This document shows, piece after piece, positions 17,416 to 25,367 of a stretch of 44,013 nucleotides of DNA (its first letter is position 1; the number at the start of each line of letters is the position of its first letter). This DNA is from Desulfobulbaceae bacterium (GTDB taxonomy: Bacteria; Desulfobacterota; Desulfobulbia; Desulfobulbales; Desulfocapsaceae), in assembly GCA_026988015.1 (NCBI GenBank), contig JALSMA010000049.1:1-44013 (forward strand), in the 5' to 3' direction. The notes under the pieces are model-generated. The model had not been told where the DNA came from. It searched no databases and was given only the letters and a program-made list of their open reading frames with translations. The translations under genes were made by a program, and so were the position numbers.

Positions 17416-19173
17416 TCACACTGCTATCCGTTTTTCAGCGAGTGGCTGATGGGTATACAGAAAGCTGCCCTGCCTGCATTTGGCATGATGTTTGGCTATG
17501 GCCGCCTCCTCAGAAAGATCTATGTGTTCCAGACCTTCAGGCTCCTTGATGACAACGGCCCCCACCGACAATCCCATCCGACCATAGCTGCAGAAATTTC
17601 CCTGCCGATCAGTGGTTATAAGTTTATCATCCACCATTCGACCATTATAATAATCGCTTATCCTGTCATCAAACTGCTGCAGGATATCATGTACCTTCTC
17701 CTGCCACCTATCCTCTTTGAAGATCACCACAAAATCATCACCACCAATGTGTCCCACAAAGTTTTTCTTCACATCAATGGTGCTTTTCAGGAGATCCGCA
17801 ACTAGGACAAGCACCTCATCCCCCCTGCTAAACCCGAAAAGATCGTTAAAGGGTTTGAAATTATCAAGGTCAAAATAACAAATTGTTAAAGGATTTCGCT
17901 GTTTGAAAAGTTTTTGGAGCTGTTTGTGGATGGGGACATTTCCTGGCAGCAGAGTCAAGGGGTTTGCATATCTTGCTCTATTGACCTTCAGCTTGGTAAT
18001 GGCGTGCAGAAGGTCTACCAGTCGCGCCTTGCCTGCCAGTACGCAGCCATCGAGCAAAATAAATTCCCCAGTGTACAGATCAAGAGATGTGGTGAGGCGA
18101 TAACTCACCTCTTCAAGAGAGAGGCTTCTGTCGACCTGTAGCACATTTCGATTCATAAATTTCAAGACAGGCTCTTTTCCGTACAGCTCTTTCCCGTATA
18201 GGCTGGCATACATATTCATGAATTCCTTTTTCAATACCATGCCGAGAACTTCACCATCATGGACAACAACCATGGATTCCACATCCGGAGTTTCGGTGAA
18301 CATCTCTCCAACGGTGAGCACCTTTGTTACAGCATCAATGGAAATAGTGGGACGCAACAGGCTGTTCACAGTTGGAGAATCTGATTCTTCAACGGTCCGC
18401 TCACCGTTTCTGAAAAGAGTCGCTGGTATTTCACTGGGAGGAACCAGCTTTGGACGACTGAAATAGTATCCCTGGACAATCCCTACACCCAGTTTCCTCA
18501 GGGTAGCATACTCTCCCTCTGTCTCAATACCCTCAGTTATGATCTTACAGCCCATGGCAGTCGCAGTGGCAATGATATTCCTAAGAAACTGCTGTTTGGT
18601 TCTGTTTTCATCAACTCCCTGAATAAAATGACGATCCACCTTCACAAAATCAGGTTTGATCTCAGACCAGAGCTTGAGGCCAGAGTACCCTGTACCGAGA
18701 TCATCAAGGGCCACCCGAAATCCCATATTTCGATAGTGAGACAGTGCTTTTTTCATCAAAGGCATATCATCAACAGGATGCGTTTCGGTCAGCTCAATAA
18801 CTACCCGACTGGCATCAATACCGCACTTCTCAACCCACTCCATGGTTTTCCCCTCACGGAAATTTTCATGGAGAAGACTTACCGGGACCACATTTACAAA
18901 GAGGCGTCCTGACAGGTTAAGCCGTGCAAACTGGGCAACAACCAGTTCCCTGCACAGAAAATCCAGTTGCGCCAGACAACCGAACCTGGCTGCGGCGTCA
19001 AACAGCATTGCCGGCGAATGAAGTATGGTGTCAGCTGGCCCGCGAATCAAGCCCTCATACCCATAAACAGATTGATTTTTAATGCAGACAATGGGTTGGA
19101 AATGTACCACCAGGTCCCTGTTGCGAATAATAGAATCAAGCAGAGAATGAAGCAGAGAATCCGAAGAACTCAT
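17416..19173 (-). CDS. EAL-CBS pair-GGDEF c-di-GMP turnover protein
   Basis: A 585-aa cytoplasmic protein with three parts: an N-terminal EAL domain (~15-255), a CBS-pair-like middle (~275-395) and a C-terminal GGDEF domain (~415-570). The EAL signature is EGL (YEGLIRG). The catalytic acidic set looks intact: Asn in NVVP, ELTET, LDDLGTGYSGL, VKVDR and EGIE, so phosphodiesterase activity is likely. The GGDEF signature is GGDDF after FDLDNFKPFND, a conservative change in the active loop, so cyclase activity is uncertain and the domain may instead bind GTP. There are no membrane helices; the CBS pair probably senses a nucleotide. Confidence 0.9.
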   Translation of the reverse strand: MSSSDSLLHSLLDSIIRNRDLVVHFQPIVCIKNQSVYGYEGLIRGPADTILHSPAMLFDAAARFGCLAQLDFLCRELVVAQFARLNLSGRLFVNVVPVSLLHENFREGKTMEWVEKCGIDASRVVIELTETHPVDDMPLMKKALSHYRNMGFRVALDDLGTGYSGLKLWSEIKPDFVKVDRHFIQGVDENRTKQQFLRNIIATATAMGCKIITEGIETEGEYATLRKLGVGIVQGYYFSRPKLVPPSEIPATLFRNGERTVEESDSPTVNSLLRPTISIDAVTKVLTVGEMFTETPDVESMVVVHDGEVLGMVLKKEFMNMYASLYGKELYGKEPVLKFMNRNVLQVDRSLSLEEVSYRLTTSLDLYTGEFILLDGCVLAGKARLVDLLHAITKLKVNRARYANPLTLLPGNVPIHKQLQKLFKQRNPLTICYFDLDNFKPFNDLFGFSRGDEVLVLVADLLKSTIDVKKNFVGHIGGDDFVVIFKEDRWQEKVHDILQQFDDRISDYYNGRMVDDKLITTDRQGNFCSYGRMGLSVGAVVIKEPEGLEHIDLSEEAAIAKHHAKCRQGSFLYTHQPLAEKRIAV

Positions 19174-19449
19174 ACATACACCCTCCCACTCATTCCGTGA
19201 GTATCTGATTGTACTCTGTACACCATTATATCCTCCATGGATTTATCCTCTGCAGGGGCCGAAATCACTAGCTCTGGCTCTTTTTACCCACCATTTATTA
19301 GGGTTTGATTTGGTTTATGTTAGAAACTCATCGATCAGAAAAAATCATTCACTCAAACAGGCAGCAGCCCCCATTATCTTGCACCAAAACCTAACCACTC
19401 AGGAGCAATCGGAAAAATGGTTTTCCCTGCTCTTTTTTTGAATTTGAAA

Positions 19450-20200
19450 ATGTAATATGGCAGGCTTACCCAGGTCAACTCAAGAAGATAGGGATTCCGC
19501 CCCTACCCATTTGCCACAGGAGAACCATAAAATGAAACTCGCTGGTGTCCAGGCAAAGCAGAAAAAGAAATTCAAATCCACAACCGATAGCAAGCATAGT
19601 ATTCCTGGTTCTCCGAATCTATTGAGACGAATTTTTCATGTTTTACAACAAGACAGGGTTTGGGCTGGGGATATAACTTACATATGGACAACAGAAGACT
19701 GTCTTCACCTTACTGTTGTTATAGATTTGTATTCTCGTCGTGTTGTGGGCTGGTCCATCAATAAACGAATGACTAAGCAATTGGTCATTGATGCCATTCT
19801 CATGGCAATTTGGAGGAAAAAACCTACCCCAGGGCTGATATTTCATTCAGACAGAAGGAGTCAGTACTGCAGTAAAGATTTTCAACGATTGCTGAAAACT
19901 CATGGGATCAAATCCAGCATGAGTCGAGGTAAGCGAACGTGTGAGACTCTGAAGGATGATTGTTGGGACAATACAGTGGCTGAGAGATTTTCCGGAACGC
20001 TCAAATTAGAGTTGGTCTTCTGGGAAAAATACAAACCGCGCACGCAAGCAAAAGGAAGCATCAGCGAGTATATTGAAATGTTTTACAACAGCCAAAGACG
20101 TCATTCTTATCTGGGACATTTAACCCTTATGGAATTCGAGGTAGTCTTGGTTTTACAAAAAGTCGCTTAATAAAATGTCCACTTTTACTTGACCAGCTCA
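19450..20200 (+). mobile_element. Decayed, 5'-truncated IS3-family insertion sequence
   Basis: The right part of an IS3-type element: the transposase C-terminal two thirds (below) followed at 20176-20200 by a probable right end that starts TGTCCACTTTTACTTGACC and ends CA. Read from the other strand this end begins TG, as IS3 inverted repeats do. No matching left end, and no OrfA, is found in the 280 bp upstream, so the left half is missing. Target-site duplication could not be seen. Confidence 0.7.
19457..20170 (+). CDS. IS3-family transposase OrfB remnant (DDE integrase core), probably inactive
   Basis: A 237-aa open frame. From MKLAGVQAKQKKKFKS (~residue 26) it follows IS3-group OrfB, with the integrase core DRVWAGDITYI (first Asp), FHSDRRSQYC (second Asp) and NTVAERFSGTLKLE (Glu), ending at RRHSYLGHLTLMEFE. 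Signs of decay: HSDRGSQ has become HSDRRSQ; the usual SMSRKGNCWDN is split by about eight extra residues (SMSRGKRTCETLKDDCWDN); and the first ~25 codons are out of frame with the expected HTH segment, whose YG...GFR start can be traced in another frame around 19455-19505. No OrfA precedes it. It probably cannot transpose. Confidence 0.75.
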   Translation: MAGLPRSTQEDRDSAPTHLPQENHKMKLAGVQAKQKKKFKSTTDSKHSIPGSPNLLRRIFHVLQQDRVWAGDITYIWTTEDCLHLTVVIDLYSRRVVGWSINKRMTKQLVIDAILMAIWRKKPTPGLIFHSDRRSQYCSKDFQRLLKTHGIKSSMSRGKRTCETLKDDCWDNTVAERFSGTLKLELVFWEKYKPRTQAKGSISEYIEMFYNSQRRHSYLGHLTLMEFEVVLVLQKVA

Positions 20201-20323
20201 TCCAGTATCAGCATTGTGTGAAATGAACGTAGGCTATAATGCCTAAACGAAACAGGAATCGTGTACAGGGAGAAACAACCGAAAAGGACAAGCCGACAGC
20301 TCGGACAAATAATTATCTCCCTT

Positions 20324-20734
20324 TTATTCCATGGAAAAATCACCGGGGCCAAAATCTGGCGGGTCCATAAAAAGCACTGCCTCCACAATCCCGGCCGGAA
20401 ACAGGGCATGCGAACTTTTCTGAAGTTCGCTACTCCCATGACCGCCAACGTGAACAAACTCAAACCCCTTATGCTCGATCTTACGTATCCGCGTTTGAAG
20501 AGCTTTTTCAAATGTTGCGACTGTGGCACTGATGGAAAAGCTCGTCCCAACCGTATTCTCCACCGTAAACCCCATATCTCTGAAAAAACCTTGAGCCTTC
20601 CTGACTGCCGCAGGAGTCGGAATAAAATCAGAAATATTTTGTGATGTCACAAGGGTATCGCTATCATTTTTTTTTCCGCCTTGTGAAGGGAGAATAACTT
20701 GGGCAGAAATGATTTCATTCTTTTCATCAACCAT
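20324..20734 (-). CDS. Free-standing protease-prodomain-like protein
   Basis: A 136-aa protein from the ATG at 20734, which has GAGAGGAAA upstream; an in-frame ATG 39 bases earlier lacks such a site. Residues ~40-90 look like the activation prodomain of subtilisin/kumamolisin proteases: AAVRKAQGFFRDMGF, then SFSISATVATFEKALQTRI. The same pattern occurs in the N-terminus of the S8 protease encoded two genes upstream (INSAVNKLELAGF, then SINICGSIDLFKKAFSTNI). There is no catalytic domain and no signal peptide. It ends with an acidic, Pro/Gly-rich tail (DPPDFGPGDF). It could be a protease inhibitor or chaperone acting in trans, or a substrate of the radical SAM enzyme. The function is inferred only. 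Confidence 0.68.
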   Translation of the reverse strand: MVDEKNEIISAQVILPSQGGKKNDSDTLVTSQNISDFIPTPAAVRKAQGFFRDMGFTVENTVGTSFSISATVATFEKALQTRIRKIEHKGFEFVHVGGHGSSELQKSSHALFPAGIVEAVLFMDPPDFGPGDFSME

Positions 20735-20915
20735 AACGTTTCCTCTCTCCTGAGAGCTGTGAGCAAAATGCACAGAAGGCCTCTAGGGGAATACCACAGC
20801 AAAGGCCAAAAACCACATCCAAAGAAACTGCTTTAGAAGAATGTCCACTATTTTCGCTGTCTCCTGTTCACCCCTCCATGTCTTCTAGACAGACGTTACG
20901 ACTGCAATAGTCGAA

Positions 20916-22772
20916 TCATGCACGTATGGGTTCTACCGGTATTGCCAGACTCAAAAAACGCTCGCCATCGGACACCATCAATCGATTTGCAACAAGGGAA
21001 TCCAGAAAACCAAGAACCTCCTTCTCACCAAACTGGACTTCCGGAAACTTTTCCCTGAGATGTTCTGTTAACGTTGTCCCTAAGTGCAATGAGCTGCAAT
21101 ATTCATATGCCTCCTTTTCCATACCTGAAAAAACGAATTCTCCCGCCCTTGCATCTGTTCGGCTATCAATGAGAATCAGAGAGTCATTCTCTTCTCTGAC
21201 AACGGAGGTAAGCGTCCCGAGCTCCGGTGTTTCCTGACAGGAATTCACGTAATCAACCACCTCGGCAGCTGCATCTCTCGGGTTTACTTCAGGTCTGTAA
21301 TCAAAATTAAAGCAGGAGGCAATCTTCGACAAACTTCTCTCATCAAAGGGATAGATGTATTTGTAGGCTTCAATCGGTCGTATATTTATCAGACCAAAGT
21401 GCACAGGATCATTAAAAAATGGACTAAAACGATCCATCCTGACAGGACCACAGATCGGCATGGGCCCTAGAAAACGAATGGCAGGAAGAAGGTCTCGGAT
21501 AAAATCGTAATCCTCTCTTGTTTCGCCGGGAAAGCCATATAAAAGATTCCAGTCCACAGCGACATCAAACTCTTTACACCATTTAAGTAATTGTACATTG
21601 ACAAGAGCAGAAGTGCCCTTTCGCATCAATTTCAACACATGATTGCTCAGACTTTCTATACCGGGCTGGATGCGATCAACACCAGCCTCATGCAGAAGCT
21701 TCACCTGATTACGAGTCAGGTTGGCCTTTACCTCATAAAAAAGGCTCACCTTCTTTTCCGCATCCGCAAGCTCAGGCAGTACGGTATGAAAATATTTCAT
21801 ATCGAGCATGTTATCAACAACCTCTACAAGATCGATCCCCCATCTCTCAACCAGGAAGGCCAGTTCTTCAAGGACCCGGTCCGCACTCTTACTCCGATAG
21901 GACAAGTTTTCACCATTGAGGCCACAGAAAGTACAATGGGATTTGGCTCCCCACCAACATCCGCGAGACGTTTCCAGGAGCAGGACCGGGATCACTGAGG
22001 CCATGACTGTGCTTTTCCTGAGGTCATGGAAGTAATCGCTATAATCAGGCACAGGAAGCGTATCCATCTGCTCTATGGGTTCAGGAGATCCAGTATAAAC
22101 GGATTCACCATTATCCCTGTAGACAATACCTTTGATCTGCTTCCTTGAGTTTTCTCCTTTACTCCCTGCCAGTACTTGTTCGGCAAGAAGTGTGAAACTC
22201 TTTTCAGATTGCCCGGAGCAGACATAATCAACAAAATGGAATTTCCGGTGGAGCTCCTGCCCCATTTCAGCCTCCCAGTTTGCACCACCAAACACAATAT
22301 AAAGATGAGGATACTTTTCTGTTATGCGTCTAGCCAAAGCAAGAGATGCAATATTCTGCTCAAAGGTGGAGGTAAAACCAACAAGAGAGTAGTCGTTCCA
22401 ATCAACCGCTTCAAGGCAGTGCTCAAGGAAATATGGAACCATGGATCGTATTTCCAAGATACGCCTTATTGAAGAGGAATCAAGACGCCAGGTGTCCTGT
22501 AAAACGTGCCGGATATAGTTTCTATCCGATTCAATCTGTTCTCCGTACAAACTTGGAGAAAATGTCCAGTCCCCTGCAAAAGCAGTGTAAGCCAACTCCG
22601 ATGCTATCCAGCAATATTCCTCCCAGCCTATAAATTCTGCCAGAGAGAAAGTGAAGTAGCGCACATCACAAACAATATTCTGTTCTGCCAGGCATGCCTT
22701 TAAAATACTGATGCCCAGAGCCGGGCGATCCAACGCTCCATAGGGCATGCTCAACAACAGTACTTTTCCCAT
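20916..22772 (-). CDS. B12-binding radical SAM enzyme, RiPP C-methyltransferase type
   Basis: A 618-aa cytoplasmic enzyme of the 'ribosomal peptide maturation radical SAM protein 1' group, which methylates unactivated carbons of peptides. I start at the ATG at 22772 because AAGGTGG precedes it and MGKVLLLSMPYG is the normal N-terminus. Residues ~1-250 include a cobalamin-binding-type Rossmann region (VGFTSTFEQN, IVFGGANWE). The radical SAM core follows, with the cluster Cys spaced CX7CX2C in GCWWGAKSHCTFCGLNG (C272, C280, C283), the pattern of this family rather than the usual CX3CX2C. The downstream YRSKSADRVLEEL, VDNMLDMKYF, QPGIESLS and YGFPGE are typical. It lies between the S8 protease (115 bp upstream) and the prodomain gene on one strand. 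Confidence 0.88.
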   Translation of the reverse strand: MGKVLLLSMPYGALDRPALGISILKACLAEQNIVCDVRYFTFSLAEFIGWEEYCWIASELAYTAFAGDWTFSPSLYGEQIESDRNYIRHVLQDTWRLDSSSIRRILEIRSMVPYFLEHCLEAVDWNDYSLVGFTSTFEQNIASLALARRITEKYPHLYIVFGGANWEAEMGQELHRKFHFVDYVCSGQSEKSFTLLAEQVLAGSKGENSRKQIKGIVYRDNGESVYTGSPEPIEQMDTLPVPDYSDYFHDLRKSTVMASVIPVLLLETSRGCWWGAKSHCTFCGLNGENLSYRSKSADRVLEELAFLVERWGIDLVEVVDNMLDMKYFHTVLPELADAEKKVSLFYEVKANLTRNQVKLLHEAGVDRIQPGIESLSNHVLKLMRKGTSALVNVQLLKWCKEFDVAVDWNLLYGFPGETREDYDFIRDLLPAIRFLGPMPICGPVRMDRFSPFFNDPVHFGLINIRPIEAYKYIYPFDERSLSKIASCFNFDYRPEVNPRDAAAEVVDYVNSCQETPELGTLTSVVREENDSLILIDSRTDARAGEFVFSGMEKEAYEYCSSLHLGTTLTEHLREKFPEVQFGEKEVLGFLDSLVANRLMVSDGERFLSLAIPVEPIRA

Positions 22773-22887
22773 TGTAGCCACCTTAACATCAAAGAACGTC
22801 CATGGGGAATACATCCGTATGCAGCAATGCGACATACGGATGTATTTCTTGAGCGGAAAGTCTATTTATTACTAGGAAATCTACGAT

Positions 22888-24609
22888 CTACGTATCCAAA
22901 TCCCCCAGGTCTAATTCAGAGCCAAGCACCATATCTTCCAAAGTTTCAATATCCTCCTGCGTCAACATCGAACTTTGGGAATCCTGTTCTTCCTGAGCCG
23001 TTACATCCTCACTGGCCTGATCTCTTGGAACAATCGGCCGTATAGGCTCAATAGGGGTGGGACGACGAATAGGTTGTATCGGCCGCCGAATGGGCTCTAT
23101 GGGGCGGCGTATCGGCCCTATGGGCCTGATTGGGTCAATTGGACGACGAATAACCTGTAGACACCTGATCTTGGCAACCAATACAGCCTTATGGGCATCC
23201 ACCAATCCATTACCGGTGGCTGTGTCCGGCCCGACAACAGCAGCATTACCTCCGGTACTGGGACTGCAGTTTCCAGCCGTGACATCACGGGCACTCTTCA
23301 TAAGCACATCTCGAACCTGCCTGGGATTGAGACGGCTACAGGCCTGTTTTACCAATGCTGCCGCACCGGCGAGCTGTGGTGCCGCTGCAGATGTTCCGCT
23401 GAAGGCTGCCCAGCCATCGTCAGGGGCAGTTTCATCACCAGGTGGATGCGCCCCTCCTGCCTTACCCGTATCAATCTGATCTCCAGGCTCCAGAGGCAGC
23501 ATGATATACGAGGCACCGGGGCTCATACCGACAAGTCCGGACAAATCTGGAACACGGCGGTTACTATAAATATTGCTCATAAAACCTGACGAATAGTCTG
23601 AAGCCTGCAGAGAGCCGTCATTTTCCATGTAAACGCCGCCTGCGGAAATAACATCAGGATGCTGTCCTGGAAATCCCCAGTGACCATTTCCTGCTGAGAA
23701 AATGACAACAATACCTGAACTCACGGCAGCGGCAATTGCTGCAGCCAAAGCCTGATTTGCTGCACTGAGTGGTCCGTTTGCGATACTACTTCCCCAACTA
23801 CAGGTGATGATATCAGGTTCCAACCCCACTGCGGTATTAAAGGCACCCAGTGAGTTTACAAAACTCATCTTCACCGGAAGAAATTGTACATCCGGTGCAA
23901 CAGCAAAAATATTTGCAGATTCTCCGGTTCCATGGCCGGATTCGTCTCTGTTCGCATTTGCTGCGCTTGGACCAAGTACCACCGGTGATGCCCGATATCC
24001 ACGACCTACAAAGTAAGGATGCCGATACCAACCGCTGTCAACCATTGCGACCTTGACCCCTTTTCCTGTGATGCCTGACCGGTGCGCCCTGTCAGCGTTA
24101 CATCCCAACGATACATCACCCGGCATGCACAGGTGCCAATATGCTTTGGTGGGCGCAAACATGCTCGGCCCCATAAAATAACGTGGCTCTTCAATGGCAA
24201 CCCCTTCAAGTACATCTTCAAAAGGAGTACCTTTGGTATCAATGAGACCTGGAATGTCGGTTTCAGGAACTTCCCAGAATGTCGCCTTGCCCTCCTGAGC
24301 CCCAGGCTTTATGACGGGACGTTCCTCTGGAACGATATTCGTGCTGAAGGCCTTCTTAAACAAATCAATGCTGCCGCAGATATTTATTGACACTTGAGAA
24401 ACTTGCAGTATTTCAAAACCAGCCAGCTCCAATTTATTCACAGCAGAATTGATAACCTGATCATCTGAGAAAAAATTTGCCACAGTATCAGCATTAATTG
24501 CTTCCCCGGCATCAAACATTGATACTCCACCAAGGGATAGTGGTGAGGCGTTAGCAAAAAGCTTATCAGGGATTTTCACATCTTTCTTTTTCTTTTTAGC
24601 AGTAGCCAT
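22888..24609 (-). CDS. Subtilisin-like (S8) protease with prodomain and Pro/Arg/Ile repeat tail
   Basis: A 573-aa serine protease without a signal peptide; it begins with a lysine-rich stretch, so it is probably cytoplasmic. GGAGG lies seven bases before the ATG. Residues ~40-95 are a prodomain (FEILQVSQVSINICGS, FKKAFSTNI). The catalytic domain (~165-470) has Asp191 in VAMVDSG, His226 in DESGHGTGE, the oxyanion Asn308 in FSAGNGH and Ser407 in SGTSAAAP, so it should be active. Residues 488-528 are about six copies of a heptad-like unit (R)RPIxPI. The last ~45 residues are acidic. The tail is not part of the S8 fold. It heads a likely operon with the B12 radical SAM enzyme and the free prodomain, which suggests peptide processing; the tail may be the modified or released product. 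Confidence 0.88.
   Translation of the reverse strand: MATAKKKKKDVKIPDKLFANASPLSLGGVSMFDAGEAINADTVANFFSDDQVINSAVNKLELAGFEILQVSQVSINICGSIDLFKKAFSTNIVPEERPVIKPGAQEGKATFWEVPETDIPGLIDTKGTPFEDVLEGVAIEEPRYFMGPSMFAPTKAYWHLCMPGDVSLGCNADRAHRSGITGKGVKVAMVDSGWYRHPYFVGRGYRASPVVLGPSAANANRDESGHGTGESANIFAVAPDVQFLPVKMSFVNSLGAFNTAVGLEPDIITCSWGSSIANGPLSAANQALAAAIAAAVSSGIVVIFSAGNGHWGFPGQHPDVISAGGVYMENDGSLQASDYSSGFMSNIYSNRRVPDLSGLVGMSPGASYIMLPLEPGDQIDTGKAGGAHPPGDETAPDDGWAAFSGTSAAAPQLAGAAALVKQACSRLNPRQVRDVLMKSARDVTAGNCSPSTGGNAAVVGPDTATGNGLVDAHKAVLVAKIRCLQVIRRPIDPIRPIGPIRRPIEPIRRPIQPIRRPTPIEPIRPIVPRDQASEDVTAQEEQDSQSSMLTQEDIETLEDMVLGSELDLGDLDT
23026..23148 (-). repeat. Coding tandem repeat for the (R)RPIxPI units
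   Basis: The stretch encodes residues 488-528 of the S8 protease as RRPIDPI, RPIGPI, RRPIEPI, RRPIQPI, RRPTPIEPI and RPIVP. Units are 18-27 bases and imperfect at DNA level (varied Pro, Arg and Ile codons), so the amino-acid pattern is kept rather than being a recent DNA slip. Confidence 0.8.
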
Positions 24610-24849
24610 TGTATTTCCTCCTCATTTGTTATTATACGGCGCCATATGTTTCCGTGGATGCAGCTTGTGCATAGGCACTTGAAGCATAAGCACGCCAGCC
24701 TCGACAGCACTCTCAAATGTCATGTAATCTTACAATCTTACAGAGCAAATACAGTTTAAAATAAATTTCTGGATTCTGAATTTCTTTGTGCTTCCTGATG
24801 AACTTATTTGCTCCCCATTTTGTTGTTCTCCTGAAAAGAATAAGGGCGC

Positions 24850-24951
24850 TCAACGATTTGACCCGACAATATCCCTTTCGGTGTTAGATTTAACTCTGAG
24901 TGAAGTCTCTCTTAAAGACGACGACTGATCCTGCAACTCAGCTTCAGCCAT
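24850..24951 (-). CDS. Possible 33-aa peptide gene (candidate RiPP precursor)
   Basis: A 33-codon ORF that begins MAEAELQDQSSSLRETSL and ends in VGSNR. The ATG at 24951 is preceded by AGGAGAACAACT, one of the best ribosome sites in this part of the window, and a hairpin at 24967-24984 sits just upstream. It lies 240 bp before the S8 protease on the same strand, where a precursor peptide would be expected for the radical SAM enzyme. The peptide is polar with many Ser, Arg and Glu and has no Cys or leader motif that I recognise. Against it: the reading frame is open upstream and overlaps the tail of a decayed amidase-like frame, so the ORF could be chance. Confidence 0.35.
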   Translation of the reverse strand: MAEAELQDQSSSLRETSLRVKSNTERDIVGSNR

Positions 24952-24997
24952 AGTTGTTCTCCTGTACCTGCATGCAGATGCAGGTCTCCTCATACTA

Positions 24998-25202
24998 TTC
25001 GTCAGAACCTTTGTTGCCTGTACAATCCTCTGTTGATTTTTATCTGCTGACAAGAATACAGCTGGTCCGGATGGGTGAGATACTCCGTCTCCACAAGCAG
25101 TGCCGGCATAGCCGGATTCCCGCAGAAAATGTTTCTGGAATACATATTATAGATATTTCGAGAACAAAATCCCCAACAACAACGTGTTAGAAAAAAAGCC
25201 AT
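24998..25202 (-). pseudogene. Probable relic of an N-acetylmuramoyl-L-alanine amidase C-terminus
   Basis: One minus frame encodes RNIFCGNPAMPALLVETEYL then THPDQ, which resembles the end of amidase_3 enzymes (a MPALLVE...FLTNP-type segment). Just after it the similarity moves to another frame, LSADKNQQRIVQATKVL, as the following helix of such enzymes would read. The two pieces together suggest a frameshifted fragment; the rest of the domain, including its zinc ligands, is absent. The call rests on motif memory only and the fragment is short. Confidence 0.35.
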
Positions 25203-25367
25203 CTACGACTAAGAACAGATTAGAGTAATCTCAACATTTTTTACCTGAAGACAATCAGTCATGGGATCAAGAAATACCCATTCCCTATTAAGGAATGTAC
25301 CACTTGCAAGGTAACAATATGGTAACCAAGCCTCTTTTTTTCCGAAATGACAAATGAAGTATATCTG

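Larger units (their letters stand above)
24610..25367. other. 758-bp gap between S8 protease and BTAD regulator
   Basis: Holds one short ORF with a good ribosome site (24850-24951) and a decayed amidase-like fragment (about 24998-25202), both described separately. A 12-base direct repeat, GTTGTTCTCCTG, occurs at 24822-24833 and 24953-24964; on the minus strand each copy is a ribosome site (CAGGAGAACAAC) followed by ATG. The first copy belongs to the 33-aa ORF, the second leads only into MGSK and a stop. A hairpin (CCTGCAT/ATGCAGG) lies at 24967-24984. No tRNA or terminator was recognised. Confidence 0.5.

Noticed and set aside
20185-20550. 121-aa minus-strand ORF over the prodomain gene
   Set aside because: It overlaps the supported prodomain frame and runs into the IS end; no ribosome site.
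23026-23148. CRISPR-like or satellite repeat
   Set aside because: Repeats are imperfect at DNA level, without spacers, and stay in frame inside the S8 protease.
24622-24723. Second 33-aa ORF directly before the S8 protease
   Set aside because: Its ATG has no ribosome site and the peptide shows no pattern; the adjacent GGAGG serves the protease start.
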